A DNA stretch of 32,464 nucleotides from positions 119,167 to 151,630 of the forward strand of contig WELB01000280.1 of the NCBI GenBank assembly GCA_009602725.1, in the 5' to 3' direction. Positions 31,627-32,464 of the stretch are shown in pieces. Under the pieces are notes generated by a model. The model did no database searches. It saw only the letters and a list, made by a program, of their open reading frames with translations, and was not told the origin of the DNA. The stretch comes from Spirogloea muscicola. Lineage: Eukaryota > Streptophyta > Zygnematophyceae > Spirogloeales > Spirogloeaceae. Numbering within the stretch: position 1 is the stretch's first letter; every line of letters starts with the position of its first letter. Position numbers and translations under genes: made by a program.

Positions 31627-31705
31627 CCTGAAGAAAGTGCTCGCCCATTGAGAACAGTGGCTGGAAAAGCCAGCCCCAAAAAGAATGAACAGAGCGGGAC
31701 ACAGC
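31627..31705 (-). repeat. Hairpin module, reverse copy
   Basis: AAAGTGCTCGCCCATTGAGA, then GGCTGGAAAAGCCAGCC and AAAAAGAATGAACAGAG. Stem intact. It lies inside the 31428-32111 inverted-repeat structure. Confidence 0.8.
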
Positions 31706-32022
31706 GCCAGCCGGGCAAACAAGAGTCCTGCGATCGTTAGGTGACTGAAGGACAAAGTGGCCAAGTACCGTCTGATGAAGAAGTGCTCGTCCACAAAGAG
31801 TACCGTCTGATGGGCCAAGCACTATCTGACGACGCCAACAGACCAGGAGTTGGGAAGCCCACGATTCGCCCCGCCTTCTGCGGAGTCCCCCCCGCTGACC
31901 TACTGCCGCGTCAGCAGGTCACGTGCGACGGCCTCCATGCGGCTGTCGCGACGTGCCGGCCGGCACGTCGGCGGCCGCCCGCGCGGATACCACGACCAAG
32001 GTGGTGACGGGAAAGGTCAGGG

Positions 32023-32111
32023 AGGAAAGTGCTCGCCCATTGAGAATAGGGGCTGGAACAACCAGCCCGAAAAAGAATGAACAGAGTACGAGATGGGGGC
32101 CAGGGGAAGCG
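32023..32111 (-). repeat. Right arm of the 89-base inverted repeat (hairpin module)
   Basis: AGGAAAGTGCTCGCCCATTG at its left end and GGGGCCAGGGGAAGCG near its right end, with CCAGCCC and GGGCTGG arms. It is the partner of 31428-31516 across 506 bases. Confidence 0.9.
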
Positions 32112-32220
32112 GCTCCCGTGTGGTCACGGCACCGTGCCCGCGCCGTTAAGCCCGCCCGGGCGAAGCGCAGTGGAATACTCCAGCTCCTCCCCGGCCAGCG
32201 CAGCCCCAAAAGCGCAGGTC

Positions 32221-32399
32221 TTTTGGATGAGGCTGGCGGTCTCGCTCCAGCGCTTCTTGGCTCATGCGGTCCACGCGTGCGCTGGCCGCGCAATGGCTGG
32301 TGCTTCCGGGCCTTGGCAGAGTGCCGCTTTTCCTGCTTCGAGTTGCTCTGATCTGCTGTTGCTCACTGCTGTTTCTCTTCTCATACACGCGGATACTGA
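32221..32399 (+). mobile_element. Retroelement C-terminal fragment, copy 8 (altered end)
   Basis: FWMRLAVSLQRFLAHAVHAC, then AGRAMAGASGPW and SCSDLLLLTAV. After LLLLT about 22 extra bases separate it from the usual GGATACTGA (32391-32399), which is out of frame here. The window then ends with TTACTTAGCGCTT, the lead of another hairpin module. Confidence 0.6.
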
Positions 32400-32464
32400 G
32401 CATCCATCGTCGGGCCCCTTCGAGAAGTAAAGAGAGGGAGATTCAGATCTGTTACTTAGCGCTT

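Larger units (their letters stand above)
27240..32464. mobile_element. Mosaic of 5'-truncated retroelement 3' ends and hairpin modules
   Basis: The 5.2 kb to the right edge are built from a few recurring pieces on both strands. Piece 1 is a C-terminal protein segment with core FRMRLS..LQRSLAHAVH, then RAGRALVAASGSR, then a YSDLLLLTRGY-like end and TGA. Piece 2 is a 3' UTR-like stretch (CTCTGCATCGTCTTGTGTTC, then TAGTCCTTTT). Piece 3 is a hairpin module (TCATTCTTTTTGGGCTGG, loop, CCAGCCCC, then CTCAATGGGCGAGCAC). Piece 4 starts TGAACAATGTATTGGCTTGA and continues TTGGCCTCCCTTTC. The protein tail resembles the end of non-LTR retroelement polyproteins. Presence of only 3' ends fits 5' truncation during target-primed reverse transcription. 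No reverse transcriptase domain is seen. Nested insertions and local duplications have shuffled the pieces. Confidence 0.65.

Noticed and set aside
27240-32464. CRISPR-like or satellite array
   Set aside because: Units differ in length, order and strand, spacers are not regular, and copies carry a protein tail and hairpin, so a retroelement mosaic fits better.

Overview
This is a eukaryotic nuclear window. Its genes are cut into many short exons with GT-AG introns (three GC-AG introns are seen), several 5' exons are very GC-rich, and degenerate tracts of the plant/green-algal telomere unit (TTTAGGG/CCCTAAA) are scattered through introns. A carotene-desaturase-like protein and an acetylornithine aminotransferase suggest a photosynthetic organism, most simply a green alga. 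I cannot name the species. All gene models were rebuilt by hand: protein-like exons were joined at splice sites that keep frame and match family conservation. No homology search was run.

Layout. (1) Left edge to 4277, + strand: a 13-exon FAD-dependent carotene desaturase-like gene whose frame is open at the window edge. (2) 4907-9754, - strand: a complete 13-exon mitochondrial NADPH:adrenodoxin oxidoreductase of 540 residues, convergent with gene 1. (3) 10093-13404, + strand: a Mut-7/EXD3-like protein (DEDDy 3'-5' exonuclease plus Mut7-C domain and zinc ribbon). It is divergent from gene 2 across a 338-base promoter holding about 60 AG units. Its frame stops at the invariant Tyr-Trp of the zinc ribbon, while a matching C-terminal exon lies 500 bases downstream. 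(4) 14405-15106, - strand: a PTRHD1-type peptidyl-tRNA hydrolase; its first exon was not found. (5) 15334-15932, + strand: the N-terminal half of acetylornithine aminotransferase, cut by a 25-N assembly gap and a 103-T run. (6) 16065-26805, + strand: a cytosolic-type leucyl-tRNA synthetase in about 32 exons, lacking only its N-terminus. It continues in frame into a GST-like C-terminal domain of about 180 residues, as in multisynthetase-complex proteins; I know of no LeuRS described with one.

From about 27.2 kb to the right edge there is no ordinary gene. The DNA is a mosaic of retroelement 3' ends: at least eight fragments of one C-terminal protein segment, each running to or near the same stop context, mixed with about 16 copies (both strands) of a short module built on a hairpin (GGGCTGG, variable loop, CCAGCCC). 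Two copies form an 89-base inverted repeat with one mismatch around a 506-base core. A diverged copy of the module lies in the intron of PTRHD1.

The genes are unrelated housekeeping functions (carotenoid/redox, mitochondrial electron transfer, RNA processing, arginine synthesis, translation). The most unusual points are the LeuRS-GST fusion, the telomere-like tracts that begin within ten bases of intron donor sites in three genes, and the conserved hairpin module of the retroelement region.
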